Notes under the pieces: generated by a model | What the model was told of the DNA's origin: nothing | What the model saw: only the letters and a program-made list of their open reading frames with translations | The model's database searches: none | NCBI RefSeq assembly: GCF_000661915.1 | Contig: NZ_CP007509.1 | Span: 1,302,001-1,366,000, forward strand | Direction of reading: 5' to 3' | Source: Stutzerimonas decontaminans | GTDB taxonomy: Bacteria > Pseudomonadota > Gammaproteobacteria > Pseudomonadales > Pseudomonadaceae | Length of the DNA stretch: 64,000 bases | Shown: positions 53,707 through 62,736 of the stretch, piece by piece | How the letters are laid out: each line of letters begins with the position of its first letter | Numbering within the stretch: position 1 is the stretch's first letter | Program-made: the position numbers and the translations under genes

Positions 53707-54954
53707 TCAGGGCGCCTGCTCGGCGGACAGCGCGCGAATCATCGCCGTCGTCAGGTACAGCCGCGGCGCGATGCTCGACAGCTCGATGTACTCGTCTTCC
53801 GAGTGCAGCCCGGCACCGACCACGCCCATGGTTTCCAGCACGGCCGGCTTGTCGCTACCCGGCACGTAGGCGTAACCGGCATCGGTGCCGAAGCGCATGG
53901 CGATCGGCTCGATGCGTTGGTCGATCTCGCCATACAGGCGTTGCGCGGTCTCGGCCAGGCGCTCCGATGCCGGATTCTTCGCCAGCGGTGGACGGCCCTG
54001 GTCGACGCGCAGCTCGACGCGGGTGTCGTCGATCAGCTTGTTCTCGATGATCTTCTGCGCATCGGCGAGCACGCGTTCGGTCTCGCTGATGTCGGAGTAG
54101 CGCATGTCCGCTTCGGCGGTCGCCTTGTTCGGGATGATGTTCCGCTTCTCACCGCCGGCAATCATGGTCCAATTCACCGTGGTGCCCTTGTCCGGATCGC
54201 CCAGATCCTTGAGCTGCACCAGTTGATGCGCCAGCTCCATCACGGCGTTGCGACCGTCCTCTGGCGCGGAGCCGGCGTGAGAAGATTTGCCCTTCACCTC
54301 CAGCATCACCGCATTGATGCCATTGGTGGCGGTGGTCACCGCATCGCGATCCGGCGGCTCGTAGGAGAAGACGTAATCATGCTTGCGGGCCAGTTCGGCG
54401 ATGATCTTCTTCGAACCGGCCGAGCCCATTTCCTCATCCGGATTGAACAGCACGGTGATCGTGCCGTAGGCGTCGAACTGCTGCGCCTGGAGCAGCTCCA
54501 GCGCGTGCAGGATCATCGCCACGCCACCCTTGGCATCGGCCACGCCGGGGCCGTAGGCGCGCTGCTCGTCCATGCGGAACGGGCGCTCCGCGGCGGTGCC
54601 TTCGGCGAACACCGTGTCGTAATGCACCATCAGCAGGAAGTCCTTGCTGCCGTTGCCCTTCAGGGTGCCGACGATGTTGTCACCGGCTGATGGCGTCGCC
54701 GGACTGGTACTGACCTCGGCACCCAGCGCCTGCAGGCGTTCGACCAGCATTTGGCTGACCGTGGCCAAGCCCGCCGCCTGCCCCGTGCCGGTATCCACCG
54801 CGACCAGTTGCTTGACGGTCTCGATATAGGCGCTCTGTTCGGCCTTGGCCTGCTCGAGCAGTTCGGTGGGCTTGATTTCGGCAGCGATGGCGGACAGGGA
54901 AGAGAGGCAAAGCGCGACTGCAGCTGCAATCGGTGCGACGGCGCGTACGTGCAT
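53707..54954 (-). CDS. M20-family carboxypeptidase, glutamate carboxypeptidase (CPG2) type
   Basis: 415-residue exported metallopeptidase, the same length as carboxypeptidase G2. The signal peptide ends near AIAAE. Zinc motifs are LMVHYDTVF (His/Asp), GPGVADAKGG (bridging Asp), NPDEEMGSAGS (catalytic Glu and ligand) and the late GLHSEDEY (His). The dimerisation domain lies between about residues 215 and 325. CPG2 removes C-terminal glutamate from folates; close relatives also cut other glutamyl compounds. Divergent from the HIT gene. Confidence 0.9.
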   Translation of the reverse strand: MHVRAVAPIAAAVALCLSSLSAIAAEIKPTELLEQAKAEQSAYIETVKQLVAVDTGTGQAAGLATVSQMLVERLQALGAEVSTSPATPSAGDNIVGTLKGNGSKDFLLMVHYDTVFAEGTAAERPFRMDEQRAYGPGVADAKGGVAMILHALELLQAQQFDAYGTITVLFNPDEEMGSAGSKKIIAELARKHDYVFSYEPPDRDAVTTATNGINAVMLEVKGKSSHAGSAPEDGRNAVMELAHQLVQLKDLGDPDKGTTVNWTMIAGGEKRNIIPNKATAEADMRYSDISETERVLADAQKIIENKLIDDTRVELRVDQGRPPLAKNPASERLAETAQRLYGEIDQRIEPIAMRFGTDAGYAYVPGSDKPAVLETMGVVGAGLHSEDEYIELSSIAPRLYLTTAMIRALSAEQAP

Positions 54955-55089
54955 CGGAATAACCTCGGATCACGGGGTGATGAGCTTGAGAGCGCCGCCA
55001 GGCCCGCAACGTTCCGAAGCATCGCTGCACCGGTCGCAGCCGCGCGGAGAATGCTAAGGTTGCCTTTTCCACTTGCCGGAGAACTCCAG

Positions 55090-55533
55090 GTGTCCCTGAC
55101 CACGCCCTATGACCCGCAGAACATCTTCGCCCAGATCATTCGTGGCGATGCCCCTTGCTACAAGCTCTACGAGGATGATGACGTGCTGGCCTTCCTCGAC
55201 CTGTTCCCGCAGTCCTTCGGCCACACGCTGGTGATTCCCAAACGCTCGGCGGCCTGCAACATCCTCGATGTGGATACCGGGGCGCTGGCCAAGGTCATGG
55301 CCGTAGTGCAGAAGCTCACCCGGGTGATCGTCGACGAACTGCAGCCGGATGGCGTGCAGGTCGCGCAGTTCAATGGCGCGCCGGCCGGGCAGACGGTGTT
55401 CCACATCCACGTGCATATCGTGCCGCGCTACTCGGGCGAAGGGCTCGGTATCCACGCCGCCGGCAAGGCCGATCCGGCCGAGCTGGAAAAGCTTCAGGCG
55501 CGCCTGCAGCAGCGTATCGCCGCGCAGGGCTGA
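55090..55533 (+). CDS. HIT-family protein
   Basis: 147-residue nucleotide-binding protein of the histidine triad family. DPQNIFAQIIRGDAPCYKLYE is at the start, GHTLVIPKRS follows, and the active-site triad is HIHVHIVPR near residue 100. HIT proteins hydrolyse nucleoside phosphoramidates or dinucleotides. The GTG at 55090 was chosen because GGAG lies seven bases upstream; longer frames run into the divergent carboxypeptidase promoter. Confidence 0.9.
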   Translation: MSLTTPYDPQNIFAQIIRGDAPCYKLYEDDDVLAFLDLFPQSFGHTLVIPKRSAACNILDVDTGALAKVMAVVQKLTRVIVDELQPDGVQVAQFNGAPAGQTVFHIHVHIVPRYSGEGLGIHAAGKADPAELEKLQARLQQRIAAQG

Positions 55534-55641
55534 GCCAGGCTGCGATGTCGTGGCGGGGTCAAGCCCGCTGCGACCATCGCAGCAGCCAACAGACACCAAA
55601 GTACAATTCGTGCCCGCCTGGGGGCTTCGTACCCTGCGGGC

Positions 55642-56622
55642 ATGATGCTTTCATTGCCCTTCCTCATCCCCTTCATTCTGCGCACTCGCCGTGCGCTGCT
55701 GGCGCTTGTGTTGCTGCCCCTGTGGGCGCAGGCGCAGGAGCTGCCGGTGCTGACCCTCAGCGTGCTGCAGTTCGGCACGCCGCACTGGGAACTCGAGCAT
55801 CTCAAGCGCCAGGGGCTGGACCGTGCCAACGGCTTCGAGCTGAAGGTGCGGCTGGTGGCCGATGCGCCGGCCTCGCGGCTGGCATTGACCAGCGGCAGCG
55901 TCGACGGCGCGGTGAGCGATCTGCTCTGGGCGCAGGCGCGTTACCAGGCCGGCACGGCCTATCGCTACCTGCCGTTTTCCTCGCAGATCGGCGAAGTGCT
56001 GGTGCCCGAAGGCAGCGCCATCCGCACGCCGGCCGACCTGCGCGGCAAGCGCATCGGCGTCGCGGGCGGGCCGGACGGGCTGGGCTGGCTGCTGCTGCAG
56101 CATGCCGCGGCCAAGAGCGGAATCGTTCTGGCCAAACAGGCGACTGTTCAATACGCCGCGCCGCCCCTGCTCAGCCAGGCCCTGCGCCGTGGTCAGGTAG
56201 ATGCGCTGCTGACCTTCTGGCACTTCTCCGCGCGCATGCGTGGCGAGGGTGGCGTGCAGGTGGCGTTCGCTCTCGATGATCTGCTCCGATCATTGGAGAT
56301 TGATCCGCACCTGCCGGTGCTCGGCTATCTGTTCCCGGAAGCCTGGGCCGTCGAGCATGAAGAGCTGCTGCAGCGCTTCGCCACGGCGCTGAGCCAGACC
56401 AAGCGCCAGCTCGCCAGCGATCCGGCGCATTGGCAGGCGCTCCGCCCGCTGATGCGTGCCGACGAGGATGGTGTGTTCGCCGCGCTGCGCGACAGTTTCC
56501 TCGCCGGTATCCCGCAGCCGCTGGATGAACCGCGTATCGCCGACCTGCAGCGACTGTTGACCCTCACCGGTGCCGATCCGGCGAAGCTGATGCCGGCCGC
56601 GTCGTTCCGGAGCACGCCATGA
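55642..56622 (+). CDS. NMT1/SsuA-type ABC transporter substrate-binding protein
   Basis: 326-residue exported binding protein. The signal peptide ends near WAQAQELP. The body looks like the nitrate/sulfonate/thiamine-precursor group: TLSVLQFGTPHWELEHLKRQ, SGSVDGAVSDLLWAQARYQA, and DLRGKRIGVAGGPDGLGWLL. The ligand cannot be read from the sequence. The stop overlaps the permease start, then the ATPase gene follows, a compact three-gene importer. Confidence 0.85.
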   Translation: MMLSLPFLIPFILRTRRALLALVLLPLWAQAQELPVLTLSVLQFGTPHWELEHLKRQGLDRANGFELKVRLVADAPASRLALTSGSVDGAVSDLLWAQARYQAGTAYRYLPFSSQIGEVLVPEGSAIRTPADLRGKRIGVAGGPDGLGWLLLQHAAAKSGIVLAKQATVQYAAPPLLSQALRRGQVDALLTFWHFSARMRGEGGVQVAFALDDLLRSLEIDPHLPVLGYLFPEAWAVEHEELLQRFATALSQTKRQLASDPAHWQALRPLMRADEDGVFAALRDSFLAGIPQPLDEPRIADLQRLLTLTGADPAKLMPAASFRSTP

Positions 56623-57380
56623 ACGGCTCGCGCTGGGCCTGCTGGATCGCCCTGCCATGCGCGGTGGCGCTCTGGACGCTGATTGCGCTGGTGGTGCAGA
56701 CGCCGCTGCTGCCGAGCCCGGCCGCCGTGCTCGACACCTTCTGGCAGGCCACACGGAGCGGCGAGCTGCCGGAACATCTGCTGGTTACCCTGCGCCGAGT
56801 GCTGTTCGCCTTCGTGCTGGCGATGGCGCTGGGCACGTTGCTCGGCGTGTGGATGGGCCGCTCGCGGCTGGCCAATGCGGTGCTCGATCCGCTGCTGGTG
56901 CTGTTTCTCAACCTGCCGGCGCTGGTCACCATCATCCTGCTCTATGTCTGGTTCGGCCTGGTCGAAGCCGCGGCGGTGCTGGCGGTGGTGATCAACAAGG
57001 TGCCGAACGTGGCCGTCACCGTGCGCGAGGGCGCCCGCAGTATCGATCCCAAGCTGGAACAGATGGCCCTGGTCTACCGCTTCACCCGCTGGCAGCGGAT
57101 CAGGCATGTCTGGCTGCCGCAGCTGTTTCCCTACCTGATGGCCGCCACCCGCGGTGGGCTGGCGCTGATCTGGAAGATCGTGCTGGTGGTCGAGCTGCTC
57201 GGGCGCTCGGATGGCATCGGCTTTCAACTGCATATGGCCTTTCAGGTGTTCGACGTGGCGAGCATCCTCGCCTACAGCCTGGCGTTCATCGCCGTAGTCC
57301 AGCTGATCGAACTGGCGCTGTTGCAGCCGCTGGAGCGGCGCGCATCGTCCTGGCGCGAAGCGGGTGTACGCCATGCTTGA
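56619..57380 (+). CDS. SsuC/TauC-type ABC transporter permease
   Basis: 253-residue inner-membrane permease with six hydrophobic segments. The coupling region is KLEQMALVYRFTRWQRIRHV, and the TM pattern LALIWKIVLVVELLGRSDGI is typical of the taurine/nitrate permease family. Its start overlaps the binding-protein stop (ATGA) and its stop overlaps the ATPase start. Confidence 0.88.
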   Translation: MNGSRWACWIALPCAVALWTLIALVVQTPLLPSPAAVLDTFWQATRSGELPEHLLVTLRRVLFAFVLAMALGTLLGVWMGRSRLANAVLDPLLVLFLNLPALVTIILLYVWFGLVEAAAVLAVVINKVPNVAVTVREGARSIDPKLEQMALVYRFTRWQRIRHVWLPQLFPYLMAATRGGLALIWKIVLVVELLGRSDGIGFQLHMAFQVFDVASILAYSLAFIAVVQLIELALLQPLERRASSWREAGVRHA

Positions 57381-58017
57381 GCTGCGCCTGGATGGCCGTC
57401 ACGCCGTGCTGGGCGTGATCGATGCGCAGGTGCGCGAAGGCGATCGCATCTGTCTGCTCGGGCCGTCCGGTGTCGGCAAGACCACGCTGCTCAACGGTAT
57501 CGCCGGACTCGATCCGCAGGTGCGGCCGATGATTGCGCAGCGCGCCGGATTGCGCGTTGGCTACCTGTTTCAGGAGCATCGTCTGCTGCCGTGGCGCACG
57601 GTGCGGCAGAACCTGGCGCTGGTCGGCGCGGACGCAGCGGAGATCGAGCGGCTGCTGGCCGAGGTAGGGCTGAGTGGTGCGGCTGACAGCCTGCCGGATC
57701 AGCTCTCGCTGGGCATGGCGCGCAGAGCGGCATTGGCGCGCTGCCTGGCGATCAAGCCGGATCTGTTGCTGCTCGACGAACCCTTCGCCTCGCTGGATGC
57801 CGAGCGCGCCGCCGAGCTGCGCGGCCTGATCGCCCGCCTGCTGGACCGGCAACCGGACATGGCGATGATCTGCGTGACCCACGATCCGCGCGATGCCGAC
57901 GATCTGGCCAATCGCCTGTGGTACCTGAGCGGCGCCCCGGCGACATTGCGCAGCGATGAGCCGCCCGGCAGCGCCGTCAACCTCAGCCAGCTGAGCGAGC
58001 GTCAGCGCAGCGCCTGA
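57373..58017 (+). CDS. ABC transporter ATPase with atypical signature
   Basis: 214-residue ATPase of the SsuB/TauB group. Walker A is LLGPSGVGKTTLLNGIAGL, the Q loop lies in GYLFQEHRLLPWRTV, and Walker B is LLLLDEPFASLDAERA. The H loop His is in CVTHDPRDADDL. The signature reads LSLGMARRAALAR where the usual form is LSGGM or LSGGQ, so the second Gly position is Leu. The start ATG at 57373 overlaps the permease stop by eight bases; a GTG three codons upstream is possible. Confidence 0.86.
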   Translation: MLELRLDGRHAVLGVIDAQVREGDRICLLGPSGVGKTTLLNGIAGLDPQVRPMIAQRAGLRVGYLFQEHRLLPWRTVRQNLALVGADAAEIERLLAEVGLSGAADSLPDQLSLGMARRAALARCLAIKPDLLLLDEPFASLDAERAAELRGLIARLLDRQPDMAMICVTHDPRDADDLANRLWYLSGAPATLRSDEPPGSAVNLSQLSERQRSA

Positions 58018-58024
58018 GCGGCTT

Positions 58025-59290
58025 TCAACCGGTCAGCAGCTGCGTCAGCGCATGCAGCGCCAGGCCGACCAGCCCGCCAACCAGCGTGCCGTTGATGCGG
58101 ATGTACTGCAGGTCCTTGCCGACGCTCTGTTCCAGCTGCTCGACCAGCTCGCGGCTTTCCCAGTTCTCCACCCGCTGGGCGATATAGGCGCCGATCTGCC
58201 CGCGATAGCGCTCCAGCAGGCTGGGCGCGGCGGCCAGCAGCTGCTCGTTGATCCAGTTGCGCATGGAATCGTCAGCGGCCAGGCCGTCGCCGAGGCCGCG
58301 ACAGAGGCTGACGATGCGTCGGCCGATGCGTGAGTCGTCGCTGGCCAGATCGTTTTCCAGCCAGGCCGTGAGTTCCTGCCAGAGGTTGCCGAAATAGGCG
58401 CTGGTGGCCGGGTGCTCGAGGAGCTGCGCGAGGATGCGCTCGACTTCCAGGGCGTATTGCGGGTCCTGCTCCAGGCGCTCGATGTATTCACTGACGTGCT
58501 CGTCGAAGCGCTGGCGGATCAGGTGCTCGGGGTCGGCGGCGATCTCGGCGATCAATGCGGACAGGCCATCGACGAACTTGTTTGCCGACCAGCCGCTCAC
58601 CGGCCGGCTCAGGCCGAGGTAGCGCAGCGTGCGGATTTCCCGGCTGATGGCATCGGCGACCAGCGCGCGCGTTTCCTCGTCCTGCATGATCGAATCGAGG
58701 CGGATCAACAGCTCGTCGAGCATCGCCTGATGCCGACCCTGGCTGGTCAGTACGCGCAACGCCTGGGCCAGCGGTGTGGAGAGGTCGAATTTGCGCAGCC
58801 GCGTGGTCACCTTGGCCTCGACGAAGGCGCGCACGCGCTCGTCATGCAGTGCGGCGATGCCGAAGTGCGCGACGCCGGTGAGCCTGCGGCCGACTGCCTC
58901 GGCATTGCTTGGATGGCGCAGCCAGCCGGCCAGGCGCGAGGCAATGTCGAGTTCCTGCAGCTTGGCCAGCACCAGTGGCGTGGCGAGGAAATGCGTGGTG
59001 ATAAAACTGGACAGGTTCTGCCCAATGCGCGCCTTGCTGCGCGGGATGATCGCCGTGTGCGGGATCGGCAGGCCCAGCGGGTGGCGAAACAGCGCGGTGA
59101 CGGCAAACCAGTCGGCAATTGCGCCGATCATCGCGGCTTCGGCGAATGAGGCGACGTAGCCCCAGGCCGGATGGCTGGCTTCGAAGCGCGTCGCGACGAT
59201 GTAGAGCAGGGCGGCCAGCAACAACAGAAGGCTGGCGACCAGCTTCATGCGCGAAACCGGTGATTGCCAGGCGCTGATCAAGGAACGCAT
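58025..59290 (-). CDS. yjiN: DUF445-family inner-membrane protein
   Basis: 421-residue protein of the YjiN/DUF445 family. Two hydrophobic segments near residues 15-60 flank SFAEAAMIGAIADWFAVTAL. A long helical cytoplasmic or periplasmic middle part follows, then a last membrane helix (INGTLVGGLVGLALHALTQL). The function is unknown. The ATG at 59290 was chosen; a longer frame would add 55 residues unlike the family. It converges on the ABC ATPase gene. Confidence 0.85.
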   Translation of the reverse strand: MRSLISAWQSPVSRMKLVASLLLLLAALLYIVATRFEASHPAWGYVASFAEAAMIGAIADWFAVTALFRHPLGLPIPHTAIIPRSKARIGQNLSSFITTHFLATPLVLAKLQELDIASRLAGWLRHPSNAEAVGRRLTGVAHFGIAALHDERVRAFVEAKVTTRLRKFDLSTPLAQALRVLTSQGRHQAMLDELLIRLDSIMQDEETRALVADAISREIRTLRYLGLSRPVSGWSANKFVDGLSALIAEIAADPEHLIRQRFDEHVSEYIERLEQDPQYALEVERILAQLLEHPATSAYFGNLWQELTAWLENDLASDDSRIGRRIVSLCRGLGDGLAADDSMRNWINEQLLAAAPSLLERYRGQIGAYIAQRVENWESRELVEQLEQSVGKDLQYIRINGTLVGGLVGLALHALTQLLTG

Positions 59291-59587
59291 GCAGGTCCTC
59301 GTTGATGGTGGGCGAATGGAGTGTCTACCGAGTAGACAGTGAAGCAAGACCCTGAGGTCGGCGCTTGCGTCCAAGGCGCAGTGAAGCGGATCGGAAAACG
59401 TTCGGGCTGGCTGGTGTGAGGTGCGCCTGCGGAGGAACCGCTCGGCGGCTTGCATAAGGCCGGTGAGATTGCTCGCATGGGCGAGGCTGCGCCGTTGCCA
59501 CCCTACGGATGTTGCCGATCCGTAGGGTGGATGTCGCCTGCCACATCCACCGGGGCTCGCCCGGTCGGTGTGATCGTCGGCGGTGGA
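59291..59587. other. Intergenic segment with two nested palindromes
   Basis: No gene is supported. It carries the perfect 13-bp inverted repeat at 59498-59530 and a second overlapping one (GGTGGATGT 59526-59534 with ACATCCACC 59543-59551), entered as a repeat below. Confidence 0.6.
59498..59551. repeat. Overlapping palindromic repeats (dispersed-element type)
   Basis: CCACCCTACGGAT (59498-59510) and ATCCGTAGGGTGG (59518-59530) form a perfect 13-bp stem with a seven-base loop. The right arm then takes part in GGTGGATGT/ACATCCACC (59526-59551, eight-base loop). The two stems exclude one another, so the RNA could switch between them. The core CGTAGGGT recurs inside hrpA. Confidence 0.75.
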
Positions 59588-59989
59588 TCAGACCTCGTCG
59601 TCCTCTTCCTCGCGGATCAGCACGTACTGGCCTTCGGCATCGTTCAGGCAGTCCCATACATAGAACATCGATACCTGGCCCGGGCGTTCCGTGACGGCGG
59701 CGTAGTCGCCGGGCACGGCAGTGAAGTAAACGCCGGAATCAGGTGCTGCCTGGCAGGCGATGCGGGCGACGACGAAGGCTTCCGGCGCGGTGCCGTCGAA
59801 GTAGTCGTCACGGTCCTTGGCATCCCATTCGGCGGGCGCCTCGAAGGGGCCGCTGATGATAATGCGCGCGTCTCCCAGGTCCTGCTCTTCCGCTTCCTCG
59901 TCATATTCGTCGGGGCGGTACAGGGTGCATTCCAGGGCTTCCGGGTTTTCGAGAATGGCCGCGCGGGATTGTGGGGTGAGTGTCTGCAT
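59588..59989 (-). CDS. Conserved acidic protein, function unknown
   Basis: 133-residue strongly acidic soluble protein beginning MQTLTPQSRAAILENPEALE and ending in EEEDDEV. It has a beta-rich look with several aromatic residues (VYFTAVPGDY, MFYVWDCLND). No known domain was recognised. The codon use is typical of the genome and the ATG lies after a GGAG-like leader on the minus strand. It is divergent from the small acidic gene at 60224. Confidence 0.68.
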   Translation of the reverse strand: MQTLTPQSRAAILENPEALECTLYRPDEYDEEAEEQDLGDARIIISGPFEAPAEWDAKDRDDYFDGTAPEAFVVARIACQAAPDSGVYFTAVPGDYAAVTERPGQVSMFYVWDCLNDAEGQYVLIREEEDDEV

Positions 59990-60223
59990 GGAATCTCCGA
60001 CTGCGGTTGGGTGTGAGTGGGCAGTGTGGTTGAGCGGAACCGGCAGTGCAATCGGTTGGATGGTCGCGCCTTGCGCTTAGCCGGCGAGACGGCCCTCGTT
60101 TACTTGTTCGGGTGGTATCCGCTGTCGGCGGCAAGCATCGGACCGCCGGCACATCGTGATACGAACGAGGTGTCGATTCCCCCCTCCAATCGATACCAAC
60201 CACCAGCGAGATTCGAGGCAGCC

Positions 60224-60412
60224 ATGAACCCGGATGAACGGAAAGCGGACGATGAGCCCGATATCACCATGACCGATGCCGGTGAGAAGAACCCTGATGA
60301 AGACCCAGACTTCGACGACCAACCGTCGCCACAGGATGACCCCGACGAGCCCGAAGTGCTGCCGGACGACCCGGATATTCAGGGTCGCGATGGCTCCAGC
60401 CAACCGGGTTAG
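60224..60412 (+). CDS. Small Asp/Pro-rich disordered protein
   Basis: 62-residue protein, about 40 percent Asp/Glu, starting MNPDERKADDEPDITMTDAG and continuing with repeated DDP/DEP units. It is almost certainly disordered. GAGGCA precedes the ATG. No domain was found; such proteins occur in pseudomonads without known role. Longer starts exist but run through poorly coding sequence. Confidence 0.62.
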   Translation: MNPDERKADDEPDITMTDAGEKNPDEDPDFDDQPSPQDDPDEPEVLPDDPDIQGRDGSSQPG

Positions 60413-60468
60413 TCGTCATCCATTCGGTCCCGCTCCGTTAGCGGGTTATCCATGCCAGAGAAATCGTC

Positions 60469-60678
60469 ATGAACATCTATCAAGTCAGGCCTACCGAAAT
60501 GGGCTGGGAGCTGCAAGACCAGCAATCGCAGCAAACCGTGTTGCGCACCCTTACCAAGGACGAGATGTACAGCGCACTCGATGCCTTCATGGAGGGGCGT
60601 ACGGCCTCGGTCGAAGTCATTGGTCGCGACGGTGAGGTGGAGGAGGAGCGGCCGTATCCCGGCAGCCATCACCTGTAG
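60469..60678 (+). CDS. DUF2188-like small protein
   Basis: 69-residue protein, MNIYQVRPTEMGWELQDQQS, with the closing IGRDGEVEEERPYPGS, which follows the pattern of DUF2188 proteins (short beta-alpha-beta fold, unknown function). It lies 56 bases after the Asp-rich gene on the same strand and may be cotranscribed. Confidence 0.7.
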   Translation: MNIYQVRPTEMGWELQDQQSQQTVLRTLTKDEMYSALDAFMEGRTASVEVIGRDGEVEEERPYPGSHHL

Positions 60679-60760
60679 CTCAGGCAGGGCAATTTCCTTC
60701 AATAAGACGACTCGCCTGAGCCGCTAGCCTGCAGCCTCTTTCGATTGGCGAGCAGTGCTT

Positions 60761-61348
60761 ATGGAACTCTATCTTTCGATGGCCGCGTTCGCGCTGGCCT
60801 CTTCGATCACCCCGGGGCCGGTCAATCTGGTGGCGCTCAACTGCGGCGCGCGTTTTGGCTTTCGCGCCAGTGCGCGGCACATCGCCGGTGCAACCATCGG
60901 TTTCACCTTGTTGCTGCTGCTCATCGGCCTCGGCCTGTACGAGCTGCTGGAACGTGCGCCGATGATGATGCGCGGCATCCAGTGGGGCGGCGTGGCCTTC
61001 CTGTTGTATATGGCCTGGCGGCTGGCTGCGGATGATGGTCGGCTGGAACCCGCCGCCGCCAGCGGTGGCCCCTCGTTGCTCGATGGGGCGCTGATGCAGT
61101 GGCTCAACCCCAAGGCCTGGCTGGCCTCCGTTGCCGGCATGGGCCTGTTCGCGGCGAACGGCGATGTGCAGCGGGTCTGGCTGTTCGCCGCTCTGTACTT
61201 CCTCATCTGCTATGCGTCGATTGCCTGCTGGGCCGGCGCGGGTGTCTTTCTCGGTCGCTACCTGCAGGTGCCTGCGCGGGTGCGCTGGTTGAACCGGACG
61301 ATGGCGCTATTGCTGGCCGGCAGCGCGCTTTATCTCGTGTTGGGTTAG
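60761..61348 (+). CDS. LysE-family transporter
   Basis: 195-residue inner-membrane exporter with six hydrophobic segments. ASSITPGPVNLVALNCGARF in TM1 is the family signature and LMQWLNPKAWLASVAGM follows. These proteins export amino acids or related small solutes. The start ATG at 60761 was preferred to a GTG two codons upstream. Its stop overlaps, tail to tail, the end of the AraC regulator gene. Confidence 0.87.
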   Translation: MELYLSMAAFALASSITPGPVNLVALNCGARFGFRASARHIAGATIGFTLLLLLIGLGLYELLERAPMMMRGIQWGGVAFLLYMAWRLAADDGRLEPAAASGGPSLLDGALMQWLNPKAWLASVAGMGLFAANGDVQRVWLFAALYFLICYASIACWAGAGVFLGRYLQVPARVRWLNRTMALLLAGSALYLVLG

Positions 61349-62184
61349 TTGCGGGCAGCCCGGTCGCGATACTGTCCGGGCGTCGCGGCGAGCTGGCGCT
61401 TGAAGGTGCGCTGGAAGTGCGCCTGATCGGCAAAGCCTGCGGCCAGCGCGACCTCGGCGAGGTCCAGACCTTGGCGCAGCCAGTGCTGGCTGCGCTGGAT
61501 GCGGCGGTTGAGCAGATAGGCATGCGGGGTCATGCCGTAGTGCTGCTTGAACGTGCGGATGAGGTAGGACGGCGAAAGCTCCGCGGCCTGGCAGATGTCT
61601 TCCAGGCGCAGCGCCTCGGTGCAATGTTCGGCGATGTACTCGGCAGCGCGGCTCAGCTGCTGCAACGGCTCGGCATATGGCTGAGTCGGGGCGGGCGCCA
61701 GCGTCTGCTGCAATAGCGTGAAATATTCCACCGCGGCGCTCTGCTTGTGCAGCGTGTCCGCCTGCTGGTCGAGCAGCGTGGCGTATAGCTGGGTCAGCCC
61801 GTTGAACAGCGTTTGGTCGAGGCTCTGGATCGGCGCGTAGGGAATGAAGTGACCGTCGCTGCTGACGCCCAGCTCATGCTGCAACGCGCCCAGCCAGCAC
61901 ACGTCGACGTAGAACATCAGGTATGACCAGGGTCGGCCATCGATAGGATTGCAGGCATGCACGGTCTGTGGATTGATCAGCACCAGCGTGCCGCGGGCGA
62001 TTCGTTCCTGGGCGTCGCCGTTGAAGTAGGTGCTGGCGCCGGCGGTGATCGCGCCGATCGAAAAGGTCTCATGGCAATGCGGCGCATAGCAGACCTTGCG
62101 CCCGTCGGCGACGGCACGCGCCTCGAGGAAGGGCAGGGCGGCATCGCGCCAGAAGCGGGGTTGGCTATCGTCCGAACCGTTCAC
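61345..62184 (-). CDS. AraC-family transcriptional regulator
   Basis: 279-residue regulator: an N-terminal cupin ligand domain (CYAPHCHETFSIGAITAGAS, RGTLVLINPQTVHACNP) and a C-terminal pair of helix-turn-helix motifs (LRLEDICQAAELSPSYLIRT and LAEVALAAGFADQAHFQRTF). Start GTG at 62184. It overlaps the LysE gene by four bases at the 3' ends; control of that exporter is a fair guess because such pairs are common. Confidence 0.9.
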   Translation of the reverse strand: MNGSDDSQPRFWRDAALPFLEARAVADGRKVCYAPHCHETFSIGAITAGASTYFNGDAQERIARGTLVLINPQTVHACNPIDGRPWSYLMFYVDVCWLGALQHELGVSSDGHFIPYAPIQSLDQTLFNGLTQLYATLLDQQADTLHKQSAAVEYFTLLQQTLAPAPTQPYAEPLQQLSRAAEYIAEHCTEALRLEDICQAAELSPSYLIRTFKQHYGMTPHAYLLNRRIQRSQHWLRQGLDLAEVALAAGFADQAHFQRTFKRQLAATPGQYRDRAARN

Positions 62185-62292
62185 GTTAAGAGCGCCGTGG
62201 TCAAAAACTGGAACCTGACTCTAGCAATCATCCGTCGCTCTGGCATGCTCGATTGCCACGGCTCGCCATCCCTTCCCGGACAAGGAGTTCAC

Positions 62293-62718
62293 ATGCGCCC
62301 AATTCTTGCGTTCGCCGCACTGCTTTCGCTGGCTGGCTGTTCATCCTGGCAGCCCGATGCCGAGGACATCGTTCCAGTGACGGCCGAGCGGGTGCTGGCC
62401 TACCAGCAGGCGCTGGAGAATGCCGGTGAGGTGGTGGTGACGCGGGATTTCGGCTTGCGCGGTGGCGGCTGCTATATCGCCGTGCTGATCGACCGTGAGC
62501 TGGCTGCGCGCATCCATGTCGGCGAGGTGGTGCGTTTTCAGGTGCCGGCCGGCGCGCGGATCGTCAGCATCGGCACCGATCCGCTGGACGATACGCTGTG
62601 CGGCAAGCTGAGCCTGCGCCGCGAGAAACTGGCGCAGGTGCAAGCGGGGCAGACGCTGGAGTTTCGTGTCATCAGCGACAACCGCATCGGCTTCGACATC
62701 ATCCCGGTGGAGCCGTGA
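62293..62718 (+). CDS. Putative lipoprotein, function unknown
   Basis: 141-residue lipoprotein: signal MRPILAFAALLSLAGC with the lipobox LAGC, lipid-modified Cys at residue 16. The mature part is beta-rich with a Gly pair and Cys (GLRGGGCYIAVLIDRELAAR) and a second Cys near TLCGKL. AAGGAG precedes the ATG by seven bases. No domain recognised. Confidence 0.78.
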   Translation: MRPILAFAALLSLAGCSSWQPDAEDIVPVTAERVLAYQQALENAGEVVVTRDFGLRGGGCYIAVLIDRELAARIHVGEVVRFQVPAGARIVSIGTDPLDDTLCGKLSLRREKLAQVQAGQTLEFRVISDNRIGFDIIPVEP

Positions 62719-62736
62719 GCGCCGGGAGAATAGCGG

